Shown here piece by piece: positions 17,862-27,357 of a stretch of DNA of 64,000 nt; the first letter of the stretch is position 1; the number at the start of each line of letters is the position of its first letter. The stretch is taken from assembly GCA_944320465.1 (NCBI GenBank), contig CALUHO010000012.1, positions 1 through 64,000 of the forward strand, given 5' to 3'. The notes beneath the pieces are model-generated. The model saw only the letters and a program-made list of their open reading frames with translations, did not search any database and was not told the DNA's origin. Origin of the DNA: an uncultured Bacteroidales bacterium (GTDB lineage Bacteria > Bacteroidota > Bacteroidia > Bacteroidales > P3). Both the position numbers and the translations under genes were made by a program.

Positions 17862-20519
17862 TTACAATACGTTGTCCAGTCCGTTGACGCGGAGAGCTTC
17901 CCGCACGGCGTCCAGCAAGGCTTCGGGCTTGTTGCCGGAATAGGTGGCAAACGAAGCCTGGCCGCCACCGCCGCCGCCCATCTGCTTGGCCAGTTCCTTG
18001 ATGGTGTTGCCGGCATGATGGCCTTTCTTGATCAGTTCGTCCCCGACCAAGAGGTTGATGAAGGTGCTGCCGTCCCGTTCCCCGGCTACGAGCACAAGGC
18101 CGTCGGCCATGTCTTTGCGCAGCGAGAGGGTTACCTGCTTTGCCATTTCCACCGGAAGCCCGCCCCGGAAAGAGAGGATTACCGGAATGCCTTCTATCAC
18201 CTTCTTTTTCTCCAGGAGCTTGTCATGCAGCTGGGCGACCTTTTCATTGACATAATTTTCCACATCCTTGCGGAGCTTGGCATTGCTTTCCACCAATTTG
18301 CGGATATTGCCCATCAGGTCGGCCCCCGACTTGAAGATTTCCTTGGCTTCGGCGAATTGGTCTGCAAGGCTGTAGACATACTGCTCGGCATTGGCCCCGC
18401 AGAAAGCCACGATGCGGCGGATGCCGGCGGCTACGGCTCCTTCGCTGACAATCTTGAAGAAGCCGATCTGCCCGGTGGCACGGACATGGGTTCCCCCGCA
18501 GAGTTCCACCGATTCACCGTAGCGGATTACCCGGACCTTGTCGCCGTATTTTTCGGAGAACAACGCCATCGCGCCCATTTCGCGGGCTTCTTCGATCGGC
18601 ATGTCGCGGTGTTCGTCCAGCGGGATGTCTTCCCGGATTAACCGGTTCACGATTGTTTCCACTTTCCGGATTTCCTCCGCGCTCATTTTCTGGAAATGAG
18701 AGAAGTCGAATCTCAGTTCGGTCTCGTTGACCAAAGAACCCTTTTGTTCCACATGGGTACCCAGAACCTGGCGCAAGGCGTAGTGCATCAAGTGCGTCGC
18801 ACTGTGGTTGCAGGCGGTTTGCGTCCGTTTTTCCTTGTCCACGACGGCCTTGTAGGCATGTCCGGGTTCGACCGGCAATTTGCTGAACCAGTGGACGGGC
18901 ATATTGTTTTCCTTTACCGTGTCGATGACCGGGTAGCGTTCCCCGTTTTCCAGGTCTTCGATGTAGCCCCGGTCGCCCACTTGGCCCCCGGACTCGGCAT
19001 AGAACGGGGTGGGGGACATCACTACCTGGTACAGGTCTTTGCCTTTCTTGTTCACCTTGCGGTAGCGCAGGATCCGGGTCTCGCATTCCAGCTGGTCGTA
19101 GCCGGTGAACACCACTTCGTGGCCTTCATGCACCTCTGCCCAGTCGTCCGAGCTGACGGCGGCATCGTGGCGGGAGCGTGCCTTCTGCTTCTGCATTTCC
19201 TTTTCAAAGCCGGGAACATCCACTTTCAGGCCTTTTTCCCGCAGCATCAGTTCGGTCAGGTCGAGCGGGAAGCCGTAAGTATCGTAGAGTACAAAGGCAT
19301 CGGCTCCGTCCAAGGTGTCCTTGCCTTCGGATTTGAGCTTGCTTACCAGTTGCTCCAAGAGGCGTTCGCCGGTTTCGAGGGTTTTCAGGAATGTGTTTTC
19401 CTCTTCGCGGATTACTTTCTCGATAAGTCCCTTCTGCTTGTTCAGTTCGGGGAAGTGGCGGCCCATCTGCTTTTCGAGGATGTCCACCAATTTATAGATG
19501 AAGGCATCGTTGAAGTGCAGGAAGCTGTAGCCGTAGCGTACGGCACGGCGCAGGATGCGGCGGATCACGTAGCCGGCCTTGTTGTTGGAAGGCAGCTGCC
19601 CGTCGGCAATGGCGAAGCTGACCGCCCGCACGTGGTCGGCAACGACCCGCATGGCCACATCGCATTGGGCATTGGAACCATAGGCGATGCCGGAGGCCTG
19701 GGCAAGAGCCGAAATCAGCGGTTGGAACACATCGGTATCGTAATTCGATTTCTTTCCTTGGATTACCATGCAGAGCCGCTCGAAGCCCATCCCGGTATCG
19801 ATGCACTTGGACGGCAGTTCTTCCAAATGCCCGTCGGCCATGCGCTTGAACTGCATGAACACCAGGTTCCAGATTTCGATTACCAAAGGATTGTCCTTGT
19901 TGACCAGATCCTTGCCGTCTGCCTTTGCGCGTTCCTCGTCAGAACGCAGGTCGATATGGATTTCGGAACAAGGGCCGCAGGGGCCGGTGTCGCCCATCTC
20001 CCAGAAATTGTCGTGCTTGTTGCCGAACAGGATGCGTTCCTCGGGGATATGCTCCATCCAGTAGCCGTAGGCTTCCATGTCCTTGTCGGTACGGTCTTTC
20101 TCGTCCCCGCCGAACACGGTCACGTACAGGCGGCCCTTGTCTATCTTCATGACCTCCGTCAGGAACTCCCAAGCCCAAGCGATGGCTTCTTTCTTGAAAT
20201 AGTCGCCGAAGGACCAGTTGCCGAGCATCTCGAACATGGTGTGGTGGTAGGTGTCGTGCCCTACTTCCTCCAAGTCGTTGTGCTTGCCCGATACCCGGAG
20301 GCATTTCTGGGTGTCGGCCACGCGGGGGTATTTGCGTTCGGTGTTCCCGAGGAAAATGTCCTTGAACTGGTTCATCCCCGCGTTGGTGAACATCAGGGTA
20401 GGGTCGTCCTTGACGACCATCGGGGCCGAAGGCACGATATGGTGCTGCTTGGAGGCGAAGAAATCCAGGAAGGCTTGCCGTACAGCTTGTGATGAAGTGT
20501 CCATAGTGATTCTTTTCAT
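17862..20519 (-). CDS. alaS: Alanine--tRNA ligase
   Basis: 885 aa from MKRITMDTSS at 20519; the ATG at 20504 (MDTSSQAVRQAFLDFFASKQ, 880 aa) fits relatives equally well. It charges tRNA(Ala). Order: class II catalytic domain (VPSAPMVVKDDPTLMFTNAG), tRNA-recognition helices, editing domain with zinc-binding NHSATHLMH (near 571) and CGGTH (near 672), then a C-terminal DHHA1 domain with a Gly run (MGGGGGGQASFA). It heads the alaS-M23-MerR-lgt series. Confidence 0.97.
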   Translation of the reverse strand: MKRITMDTSSQAVRQAFLDFFASKQHHIVPSAPMVVKDDPTLMFTNAGMNQFKDIFLGNTERKYPRVADTQKCLRVSGKHNDLEEVGHDTYHHTMFEMLGNWSFGDYFKKEAIAWAWEFLTEVMKIDKGRLYVTVFGGDEKDRTDKDMEAYGYWMEHIPEERILFGNKHDNFWEMGDTGPCGPCSEIHIDLRSDEERAKADGKDLVNKDNPLVIEIWNLVFMQFKRMADGHLEELPSKCIDTGMGFERLCMVIQGKKSNYDTDVFQPLISALAQASGIAYGSNAQCDVAMRVVADHVRAVSFAIADGQLPSNNKAGYVIRRILRRAVRYGYSFLHFNDAFIYKLVDILEKQMGRHFPELNKQKGLIEKVIREEENTFLKTLETGERLLEQLVSKLKSEGKDTLDGADAFVLYDTYGFPLDLTELMLREKGLKVDVPGFEKEMQKQKARSRHDAAVSSDDWAEVHEGHEVVFTGYDQLECETRILRYRKVNKKGKDLYQVVMSPTPFYAESGGQVGDRGYIEDLENGERYPVIDTVKENNMPVHWFSKLPVEPGHAYKAVVDKEKRTQTACNHSATHLMHYALRQVLGTHVEQKGSLVNETELRFDFSHFQKMSAEEIRKVETIVNRLIREDIPLDEHRDMPIEEAREMGAMALFSEKYGDKVRVIRYGESVELCGGTHVRATGQIGFFKIVSEGAVAAGIRRIVAFCGANAEQYVYSLADQFAEAKEIFKSGADLMGNIRKLVESNAKLRKDVENYVNEKVAQLHDKLLEKKKVIEGIPVILSFRGGLPVEMAKQVTLSLRKDMADGLVLVAGERDGSTFINLLVGDELIKKGHHAGNTIKELAKQMGGGGGGQASFATYSGNKPEALLDAVREALRVNGLDNVL

Positions 20520-20735
20520 TATTTCTTTGCGAACCGAAGAGGAGTCCAATCAGTCCAAAGTCACGTTGCAGTACTGGCTGAGGCAGGGTTCTGCGTGGCG
20601 GTTTCCGCTTCGGATAGGCCGCAAAAACCTGTAAAAGTACTACAAAATCGCCGTGTGGCAAAATTTTGGGGAAATTCGCTCCAAAAGCAAAGTCTGATAT
20701 GCTATGCAAGGGCATTTGTCGGCAATTCTGTTTTA

Positions 20736-20760
20736 CCCAAAGTCTGATGAACGATTTGGG
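20736..20760. mobile_element. 25-bp MITE end fragment upstream of DPP4
   Basis: The 25 bases start with CCCAAAG and end with CGATTTGGG. They equal the last 25 bp of the 193-bp element, flanked by TTTTA and TTGAA. A second independent fragment of the same extent lies at 44327-44351. Confidence 0.6.
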
Positions 20761-20776
20761 TTGAATATGGATAGTG

Positions 20777-20808
20777 TTTGCTCGCCTGCGCTAATTTCCG
20801 TACTTTCG
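20777..20808 (+). promoter_or_regulatory. DPP4 promoter
   Basis: TTTG (20777-20780), 20 bp, TACTTTCG (20801-20808), a close match to the Bacteroidetes consensus. The transcript would start about 30 nt before the ATG at 20842. It begins 16 bp after the MITE fragment. Confidence 0.7.
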
Positions 20809-20841
20809 CAAGTTAGTTTGGGAAAAAGAAAAAAAGAAAAC

Positions 20842-23418
20842 ATGATACATAGAAAAAAGACATTCGGGATGCTCGGGATTTGCCTGCTGGCAGGCTTGGC
20901 AGGCGGCATTCCCTCGCAAAATCTTCAGGCGCAGGCTGTGCAAGGACAGGATCGGCAAGTCAAACAGCAAAAGATGCAAGATACTGGAATAGAATTGGAT
21001 AGTATTTTTCTTTCTCCTGAATTCAAGGCGGACAGGTTGGGCGGTATCGAAGCCCGCTTGGCGGAAAAGGAATATTATGTGTTGGACAAAGGCGTGCTTG
21101 ACAAGCACATACGTCAGAGGAACGGGAAAGAGAAAGTAGTGGAAATCCTCGATCCGGCATCGGATTCCCGTTTTTCGGGGATGGAATGGGCACCTATCAG
21201 CTTCGAGTTCAATGCCGACCATAGCAAGGTTCTGTTGTTGTCCGGCTACGAGGCCATTTACCGCCGGTCGGCGCTTTACAACGCGGTGGTCTGGAGCTTG
21301 GACAAGAAAGGCAAAGCCTCCCATCCGGTGGTGCTGAGCCAGGAAGGGAAAATCCAAGAGGTGACTTTCAGCCCGGACGGGAGCAAGGTCTCCTATCTGC
21401 GGGACAACAATCTTTATTACTGGGATTTGGTTTCGGGTCAGGAAGTGCAGGTGACCACCGACGGGGCTGTCAATAAAATCCGCAACGGGCATACGGACTG
21501 GGTTTATGAAGAAGAGTTCGCCTTCACCAAGGCCTATGCTTGGAATCCGGCTTCCACCACGATTGCCTATCTGAAGTTCGATGAGTCGGTTTTGAAGGAA
21601 TACGAGATGACCATTTGGGGCGAGCTTTATCCCGAAACCTACCGTTACAAGTATCCCAAAGCGGGCGAACGCAATTCGGAAGTGAGCCTTTGGTTCTACG
21701 ACCTGGCATCGGGCAAGAATGCGCCGGCGGACTTGAAGGCGGATTCGGTGGAATACATCCCGCGCATTTTCTGGGAACCGACCGGCAAGGAACTGCTGGT
21801 CTATACCTTGAACCGTCATCAGAGCCATTGGTGCATCTGGGCGATGGCTCCGCAGGGCGGGCAGCGTCTGGTCTATGAGGAGCGCAATCCGGCTTACGTG
21901 GATATTACCGACAATGTGTATTTCTTCAAGGATGGTTCCAAAATGCTGCTGGCTACCGAAAAGGACGGCTACAACCATCTGTACCTTTTCCCGATGGACG
22001 GTTCGGACACGGAAGGCATATTGCTGACCCCCGGCCTTTATGATGTGACCGCGCTCTACGGGGTGGACGAAGCCAAGCAGCGGGTGTTCTTTCAGGCGGC
22101 CTATACCTCGCCTTCGGACCGGGACTTGATGTGCGTGAACTTGGATGGCACCGGCCTGCGCCGTCCGGCTTTGGATATGCAACGCCGGGGGGGCTTCACC
22201 GATGCTTGGTTCAATGCGGATTTCACGTATATGATTGTGGAACATTCCGATGCCAATACGGCAGCTTCCTATTACCTCTATCATGTAGGGGATGAGGAAG
22301 ACCAGTTGCTGGAGTGCCTGCTGGAGAATACCAAGCTGGATCAGACGGCCAAGGAATACGGCTATGTGCAGAAGGAATTCCTGAGGATTCCGGTACCCTT
22401 GACCGACGAGGATGCCAATGCGTTCATGGGCGAACCTTATTTCGGGATGCACCGTTACGAGCAGAAGACCAAGGGCGCGGCGGCTCCGGCTCCGAACGTG
22501 TTTACCAAGTCCGCGATGGATTTGTCCGGCCTTGCGGCGGATGTGACGGCTTCGATATCGGAATCAGCGGCTTCGGCGAAGGATGCTGCCGTCCCGGCGA
22601 ATGCTACCGAGGCTGAGGCTGTGTCAGCCAAAGCGTCGGTAGCCCGTCCCAAGCCTGTCCGTCAGGTCTATCTGAACGCATGGATCATGAAACCGGCCGA
22701 AATCGGCACGCCGGAGGCCGAAGGTAAGAAATACCCGGTGCTGATGTTCCTTTACGGAGGGCCGGGCAGCCAGCAGGTGCTCAATTCCATGCGTCCTTAC
22801 GAGGTTCTGGATTATGCTTGGTACCAGATGCTGGTGCAGAAAGGTTATATCGTGGTCTGCGTGGATAACCGGGGAACCGGAGGCCGGGGAGAGGCTTTCA
22901 AGAAATGCACTTACCTGCAATTAGGCAAGTACGAGACCCAGGATCAGATAGCTGCAGCCCGGTTCTTGGGCCGTTTGCCTTATGTGGATGATACGCGGAT
23001 TGGCATCTGGGGCTGGAGCTATGGCGGCTTCATGTCGTCCAACTGTCTTTTTCAGGGACATGGGGTGTTCAAGGCGGCTATGGCGGTGGCTCCGGTGACC
23101 AACTGGCGTTATTACGACAATGTCTATACCGAGCGTTTCATGCGTACCCCGCAGGAAAACGCCCAAGGCTACGATGACAATTCGCCTATCTCCCATGTGT
23201 CGGAACTGCAAGGCGCGTACCTGCTGGTGCATGGTTCGGCCGATGACAATGTTCATTTCCAGAATTCGGTCGATTTGCTGACGGCATTGCAGAAGGCGGG
23301 CAAGCAGTTCGAATTTGCGATGTATCCGAACCGCAACCATAGCATGGCGGGCAAGGACGGGTCTTCGCGCCAGCATTTGTACCATAAGCTGACGGATTTC
23401 CTGTTGAACAATTTGTAA
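20842..23418 (+). CDS. Dipeptidyl peptidase IV-like serine peptidase (S9)
   Basis: 858 aa from the ATG at 20842, which starts a signal peptide (GMLGICLLAGLAGGIP, cut near LQAQA). An eight-bladed propeller (residues about 60-520) precedes an alpha/beta-hydrolase. The catalytic triad is Ser726 in GWSYGG, Asp801 in GSADDNVHF and His833 in RNHSMAG; DWVYEEEF supplies the substrate amino-terminus-binding glutamates. It removes X-Pro or X-Ala dipeptides from peptides in the periplasm. Unusual is an Ala/Ser/Glu-rich stretch of about 65 residues (543-607) between the two domains, absent in typical relatives. Confidence 0.93.
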   Translation: MIHRKKTFGMLGICLLAGLAGGIPSQNLQAQAVQGQDRQVKQQKMQDTGIELDSIFLSPEFKADRLGGIEARLAEKEYYVLDKGVLDKHIRQRNGKEKVVEILDPASDSRFSGMEWAPISFEFNADHSKVLLLSGYEAIYRRSALYNAVVWSLDKKGKASHPVVLSQEGKIQEVTFSPDGSKVSYLRDNNLYYWDLVSGQEVQVTTDGAVNKIRNGHTDWVYEEEFAFTKAYAWNPASTTIAYLKFDESVLKEYEMTIWGELYPETYRYKYPKAGERNSEVSLWFYDLASGKNAPADLKADSVEYIPRIFWEPTGKELLVYTLNRHQSHWCIWAMAPQGGQRLVYEERNPAYVDITDNVYFFKDGSKMLLATEKDGYNHLYLFPMDGSDTEGILLTPGLYDVTALYGVDEAKQRVFFQAAYTSPSDRDLMCVNLDGTGLRRPALDMQRRGGFTDAWFNADFTYMIVEHSDANTAASYYLYHVGDEEDQLLECLLENTKLDQTAKEYGYVQKEFLRIPVPLTDEDANAFMGEPYFGMHRYEQKTKGAAAPAPNVFTKSAMDLSGLAADVTASISESAASAKDAAVPANATEAEAVSAKASVARPKPVRQVYLNAWIMKPAEIGTPEAEGKKYPVLMFLYGGPGSQQVLNSMRPYEVLDYAWYQMLVQKGYIVVCVDNRGTGGRGEAFKKCTYLQLGKYETQDQIAAARFLGRLPYVDDTRIGIWGWSYGGFMSSNCLFQGHGVFKAAMAVAPVTNWRYYDNVYTERFMRTPQENAQGYDDNSPISHVSELQGAYLLVHGSADDNVHFQNSVDLLTALQKAGKQFEFAMYPNRNHSMAGKDGSSRQHLYHKLTDFLLNNL

Positions 23419-23563
23419 GGAGGAATAGGCCGGAAGGCTTGCGGGCTTGCCGGGCCGCCTGTTCCGGCATGGGTTGCCGGGCGTGCCGCTACCATCAGGT
23501 TATGTTGTAGCTACTCCATGAAAAGCTAGGAGGAAAGCCGATATCGGTTAAATATTGAATGCG

Positions 23564-25204
23564 ATGAAAGAATTTTTTACTTCGGTTCGTGTGTGGGCTG
23601 TCTTGCTGCTCTGGGGGTTGTGGACGCTTGTTTCCGCTTCCATGGGGGCTTGCCCCGGTTTTGCAGCGTCTTCGGATAGTCCGCTGGCAGCATTGTCGGA
23701 GCTGACGGATTTGCCGGGACTTTCCGGAGCAGAGGCACGCGATGTTTGGTGGCAGATACCGGATTCCGTGGATTATAGCGTGATGGTGGTAGGCTTGGCG
23801 AAAGGTGCCGAAGGCAGGAAGGTCCGTTGGAAGGCGGATGCCGACCCTTTTTCAGGCGCTTATCAGGAATTGGATTGCACGGTGGTGGACAGCAACGGCC
23901 GCTTCGTGCTGGCCACGGCCGACATCTCCAGCACCCGGCCTACTTATTTCGAGATCGATTATTATTCCACCTCCTTGTTTGTCGAGCCGGGCAAGGCGTA
24001 CCGTCTTGAATTTGCCGATTTTGATTATGATGCGGACGAACGGATGAATGCCTTTGTGGTTTCCGACCAGTTCCCGGTTTTGACTTACCGGGTGGTGGAT
24101 GCCCGGGGTAATCTTGACACGACAGATTTGAATTACCGTTTGGCTCGTTATGCGGCTTTGTATGACCGGATGGTTGCACGTTCTCTTGGGCAGATACGGA
24201 TAGAGAGAGATACGTCCATTGTATCGCATTTTCTGCATTGTTCGGATTCGTCGTTCTCTTATGTTCAGGACACGTTTTTTCAAGCATACCGCTTTTATGT
24301 GGAAGCTGGATTGATGGATTTTGCCGGCTATCGTTCCCGTTTGGCTTTGTATCGTGAGTGTCTGGAAAACCGGACTGTCGATATGGATAATCCGGCTCAG
24401 ATGGATTTCCTGAAAAATTATTTTTTGGATTATTTTACATCCAATTCCTTTTTGCCTTTTGAGCAGGTGAGACGTATCGTAAACCGTAACGACCTGTCTC
24501 TAGCTTCTCGTTTAGGGGCGCTGGCGGATAGCCTTAGCTTGGATTATGCGCTCAAAGGAGAATATTTGCACGATTGGGTTTTGATTTATGCATTGGATGA
24601 AGGCTTGGATAACGAACGGCTTAACGACAATCATATCCGATCCATGTTGCGGGCATATCAGGCTAAGTCCAAATTCCCGTATTTGGTTAAGGCAGTAGAT
24701 AATATTCTGGAAGAAAGAAGTCGGAGGTCTCGCCGTCGGTATTTTGTGAATTTGGAACTCAAGGATGCCAGTGGCGATACGGTCTTGATAGACTCTCTCT
24801 TGGAAGCCGGCCTGTTCCATTATTTTGTATTTGTCCGTGCGGATGATGCCAATTGCCCTACCTGCAATGAGGAAAGTGTCCGGTTAAAGGATGTCTGGAC
24901 CGGATTGCCTGACAATGTCCGGAAAGCGGTTCGAATCATTTATGTGAATTGCGATTATGATTTTGGGAAATTTCGCCGCGATGCCAAGACCAAGGATTAT
25001 CCTTGGCCCTATCTGCATTTTAATCGAAACATAGAATGGGTCAGGACTGTGGATGCGGTGCATTTCCCCGCCTTTGTGCTGGTGGATGACAAGGGAAATG
25101 TTCTGAACTCGGCTTTCAATGCGCCGAGCCAGAACATAGAGGATGTATTCCGCAGGATGGCTACTTTGAAAGCTCTTCAAGACCGCCGAAATACAGCTCT
25201 GTGA
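23564..25204 (+). CDS. Secreted thioredoxin-fold protein
   Basis: 546 aa from the ATG at 23564; an in-frame TTG at 23555 is not preferred. A signal peptide (VWAVLLLWGLWTLVSASMGA) is followed by a beta-rich domain of DUF4369 character (residues about 60-150: VVGLAKGAEGRKVRW, then FEIDYYSTSLFVEPGKAYRL), a helical middle and a C-terminal thioredoxin-like domain with Cys-Pro-Thr-Cys (DANCPTCNEES, near 432-442) and the cis-proline segment AVHFPAFVLVD. It resembles Bacteroidetes periplasmic thiol-disulfide proteins; the substrate is unknown. It follows DPP4 by 145 bp. Its 3' end overlaps the NUDIX gene on the other strand by 44 bp. Confidence 0.75.
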   Translation: MKEFFTSVRVWAVLLLWGLWTLVSASMGACPGFAASSDSPLAALSELTDLPGLSGAEARDVWWQIPDSVDYSVMVVGLAKGAEGRKVRWKADADPFSGAYQELDCTVVDSNGRFVLATADISSTRPTYFEIDYYSTSLFVEPGKAYRLEFADFDYDADERMNAFVVSDQFPVLTYRVVDARGNLDTTDLNYRLARYAALYDRMVARSLGQIRIERDTSIVSHFLHCSDSSFSYVQDTFFQAYRFYVEAGLMDFAGYRSRLALYRECLENRTVDMDNPAQMDFLKNYFLDYFTSNSFLPFEQVRRIVNRNDLSLASRLGALADSLSLDYALKGEYLHDWVLIYALDEGLDNERLNDNHIRSMLRAYQAKSKFPYLVKAVDNILEERSRRSRRRYFVNLELKDASGDTVLIDSLLEAGLFHYFVFVRADDANCPTCNEESVRLKDVWTGLPDNVRKAVRIIYVNCDYDFGKFRRDAKTKDYPWPYLHFNRNIEWVRTVDAVHFPAFVLVDDKGNVLNSAFNAPSQNIEDVFRRMATLKALQDRRNTAL

Positions 25205-25850
25205 GATAGGCGATGGAGGCATACATCAGTGGCAAGCGTTGGCGGATGCCTTCTTTGTCAAGCCAGACGGCTTGGGTGATGCCTTCTTCCGTCTGAGGCT
25301 TTGCGGCCTGCATTCGGGAAATTTCCATGCCGAACCAGTTGGATTTCTTCAAGGCGATGCCTTGCTTTTTCTCGATGAAGTGGTAGGTTGTCTTGATGAA
25401 GTCCAGGAGTCTGAGATGCTTCATCCCGGTCTCTTCTTCCACTTCCCGGAGCGCGTTCTCTTGGTTGGTTTCGCCTTTCTCTTTCTTGCCTTTGGGAAGA
25501 TCCCACATGGAGTTACGGTAGATGTACAGGTAAAGGTAATCACCTTTGGCCTCATTGGGAGATGGAACTGTATCCTTGCCATCTGCCTCGATGTTTTCTT
25601 TCGGGCAACGGACCAATCCGCCGGCCGCTTCCACAACCGGGAAGGACGCGATGAAATTCTGGTAAACCTTTTCTTCCATTCCGTGGCAGTCCAGGCAGAC
25701 CGTGCTGTAGTTTGGAAGCCGGTGGAACCCGTTCTTGGCGAATTCCGTCAGTTCGTCCATGTTTTTGTATTCCTTTTGGATGGCCCAAGGAAGCGGGGCT
25801 TTGGCCGAAGTGAAGACCAAAGCCCGGTTTTCATGGAATATCTTTTCCAT
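25161..25850 (-). CDS. NUDIX hydrolase
   Basis: 229 aa from MEKIFHENRALVFTSAKAPL at 25850. The Nudix box is complete (GKKEKGETNQENALREVEEE then TGM, residues about 120-142), so it should hydrolyse a nucleoside diphosphate linked to another group. The N-terminal 70 residues are a domain seen in other Bacteroidetes NUDIX proteins, with no assigned role. It lies 8 bp downstream of pepD. It converges with the thioredoxin-fold gene, and the two coding 3' ends overlap by 44 bp, so transcripts are complementary there. Confidence 0.9.
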   Translation of the reverse strand: MEKIFHENRALVFTSAKAPLPWAIQKEYKNMDELTEFAKNGFHRLPNYSTVCLDCHGMEEKVYQNFIASFPVVEAAGGLVRCPKENIEADGKDTVPSPNEAKGDYLYLYIYRNSMWDLPKGKKEKGETNQENALREVEEETGMKHLRLLDFIKTTYHFIEKKQGIALKKSNWFGMEISRMQAAKPQTEEGITQAVWLDKEGIRQRLPLMYASIAYLTELYFGGLEELSK

Positions 25851-25858
25851 ACTGCAAA

Positions 25859-27310
25859 TTATATGCGTTTCAGGACCTCTTTGGTCAGCTCCCAGAACCT
25901 TGTCACCGTACTCAGTTCCAAACGTTCGTCCGGCGAATGCACGCCCCGCATCGTCGGCCCGTAGGAAACCATGTCCATGCCCGGGTATTTTTCGCTGAAA
26001 AGCCCGCATTCCAGACCGGCGTGGATGGCCAACGCCTTGCCTTCCTCGTGGAAAAGGTCCTTGAAGGTGTCAAGCACTAATTTGAGGATAGGGGAGTCCG
26101 CATTGGGATTCCAGCCGGGATAGCCTTCGCTGTGTTCGGTCTTGGCTCCGATAGCCTTGAAGCAGGAAGCCACTCGTTGGGCCGCCCATAGTTTGGCGCT
26201 TTCCACCGAGGACCGCTGGCTGGTGGTAATCAGCACATCCCCATCCTCGCTCTTGACGGCTGCCAGATTGGTGGAGGTCTCCACGAAATCGGGGATTTCA
26301 TCGCTCATCCTCAAGACACCGTGCGGGCAGGACATCAGGGCGTAAATCAGTTCGTCCCGGTTCTTTTCCCCGAAGGCCCATTCCGGTTTTCCGGCTTTTT
26401 CGGCAATGAGTTCCAGATTGGGTTCTGTATGCTTGTATTCGGCAGCGAAAGTATCCCGGAGCGTGGCGATGTCCTTTTCCATTTCAGGAAGCATGTCTTG
26501 GGCGATGCCGATCAAGGCGGTCGCTTCCCGGGCAATCGCGTTGCGCAGGTTTCCTCCCCTGAACGAGGCGAGCCGGAAATTGTACTTGTCCTTCAAATTG
26601 TAGAGTGCGCGGGCCAGGAGCTGGTTGGCGTTGGCGCGGCCTTTGTTGATGTCATCGCCGGAGTGGCCGCCGCAAAGGCCTTTGATCTGGATATTCAGGT
26701 AGGCTAACGAAGAATCGGCCGGGAGCTGGTTGTAGGGGTAGTGGATGACCGTGTCGATGCCTCCGGCGCAGCCAATGAAGAACAATCCGTCGTCTTCCGA
26801 GTCCAAGTTCAGCAGGATTTTGCCGTTCAGGAATCCCGGTTCGAGGCCGAAAGCGCCTGTCAGTCCGGTTTCTTCGTCCACGGTGAACAGGCATTCGATG
26901 GGACCGTGTTCCAGATCGTCCGATGCCAGGACGGCCAGTTCCATGGCCACGCCGATACCGTTGTCGGCGCCCAAGGTGGTGTCCTTGGCTTTGAGCCAGC
27001 CGTCTTCGATATGGACTTCAATCGGGTCTGTATCGAAATTGTGGTTCGAATCCCCGTTCTTTTCGCAAACCATGTCCATGTGGCTTTGCAGGATCACGCA
27101 AGGACGGTTTTCGTGGCCGGGCGTGGCCGGTTTGCGGATCAGGACATTGCCTGTCTTGTCGGTCTTGTATTCCAGTTGGTGTTTTTGGGCGAAATCCACC
27201 AGGTAGGCCCTGATTTTTTCTTCTTTCTTGGAGGGTCTTGGGATTTGCAGCACTTCCCCGAAATATTTCCAGAGGATTTTCGGTTCCAGTGTATTGAGAA
27301 CTTCGTTCAT
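25859..27310 (-). CDS. pepD: Aminoacyl-histidine dipeptidase (beta-Ala-His dipeptidase, M20)
   Basis: 483 aa from MNEVLNTLEPKILWKYFGEV, the usual length of about 485; an alternative start is 27337. It is a cytosolic zinc dipeptidase with broad specificity, including Xaa-His. Metal ligands and catalytic residues are in LQSHMDMVCEK, DTTLGADNGIGVAMELA and FTVDEETGLTGAF. The C-terminal ligand is in HAGLECGLFSEKYPGMD. It is followed closely by the NUDIX gene and preceded by the PLD gene. Confidence 0.95.
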   Translation of the reverse strand: MNEVLNTLEPKILWKYFGEVLQIPRPSKKEEKIRAYLVDFAQKHQLEYKTDKTGNVLIRKPATPGHENRPCVILQSHMDMVCEKNGDSNHNFDTDPIEVHIEDGWLKAKDTTLGADNGIGVAMELAVLASDDLEHGPIECLFTVDEETGLTGAFGLEPGFLNGKILLNLDSEDDGLFFIGCAGGIDTVIHYPYNQLPADSSLAYLNIQIKGLCGGHSGDDINKGRANANQLLARALYNLKDKYNFRLASFRGGNLRNAIAREATALIGIAQDMLPEMEKDIATLRDTFAAEYKHTEPNLELIAEKAGKPEWAFGEKNRDELIYALMSCPHGVLRMSDEIPDFVETSTNLAAVKSEDGDVLITTSQRSSVESAKLWAAQRVASCFKAIGAKTEHSEGYPGWNPNADSPILKLVLDTFKDLFHEEGKALAIHAGLECGLFSEKYPGMDMVSYGPTMRGVHSPDERLELSTVTRFWELTKEVLKRI

Positions 27311-27357
27311 TGTATTTTGTGTTTGATTATTTGTCATTGCCGTTGTCATACGCCGCC

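Noticed and set aside
18696-20492. Long antisense frame over alaS (598 codons)
   Set aside because: It is a shadow of the high-GC coding strand; the alaS frame has all motifs. The same applies to antisense frames over rpsA (57099-58730), the tricorn-like gene (41574-43925), DPP4 (20791-22452), aspS (3495-4742) and nuoN (60413-61261).
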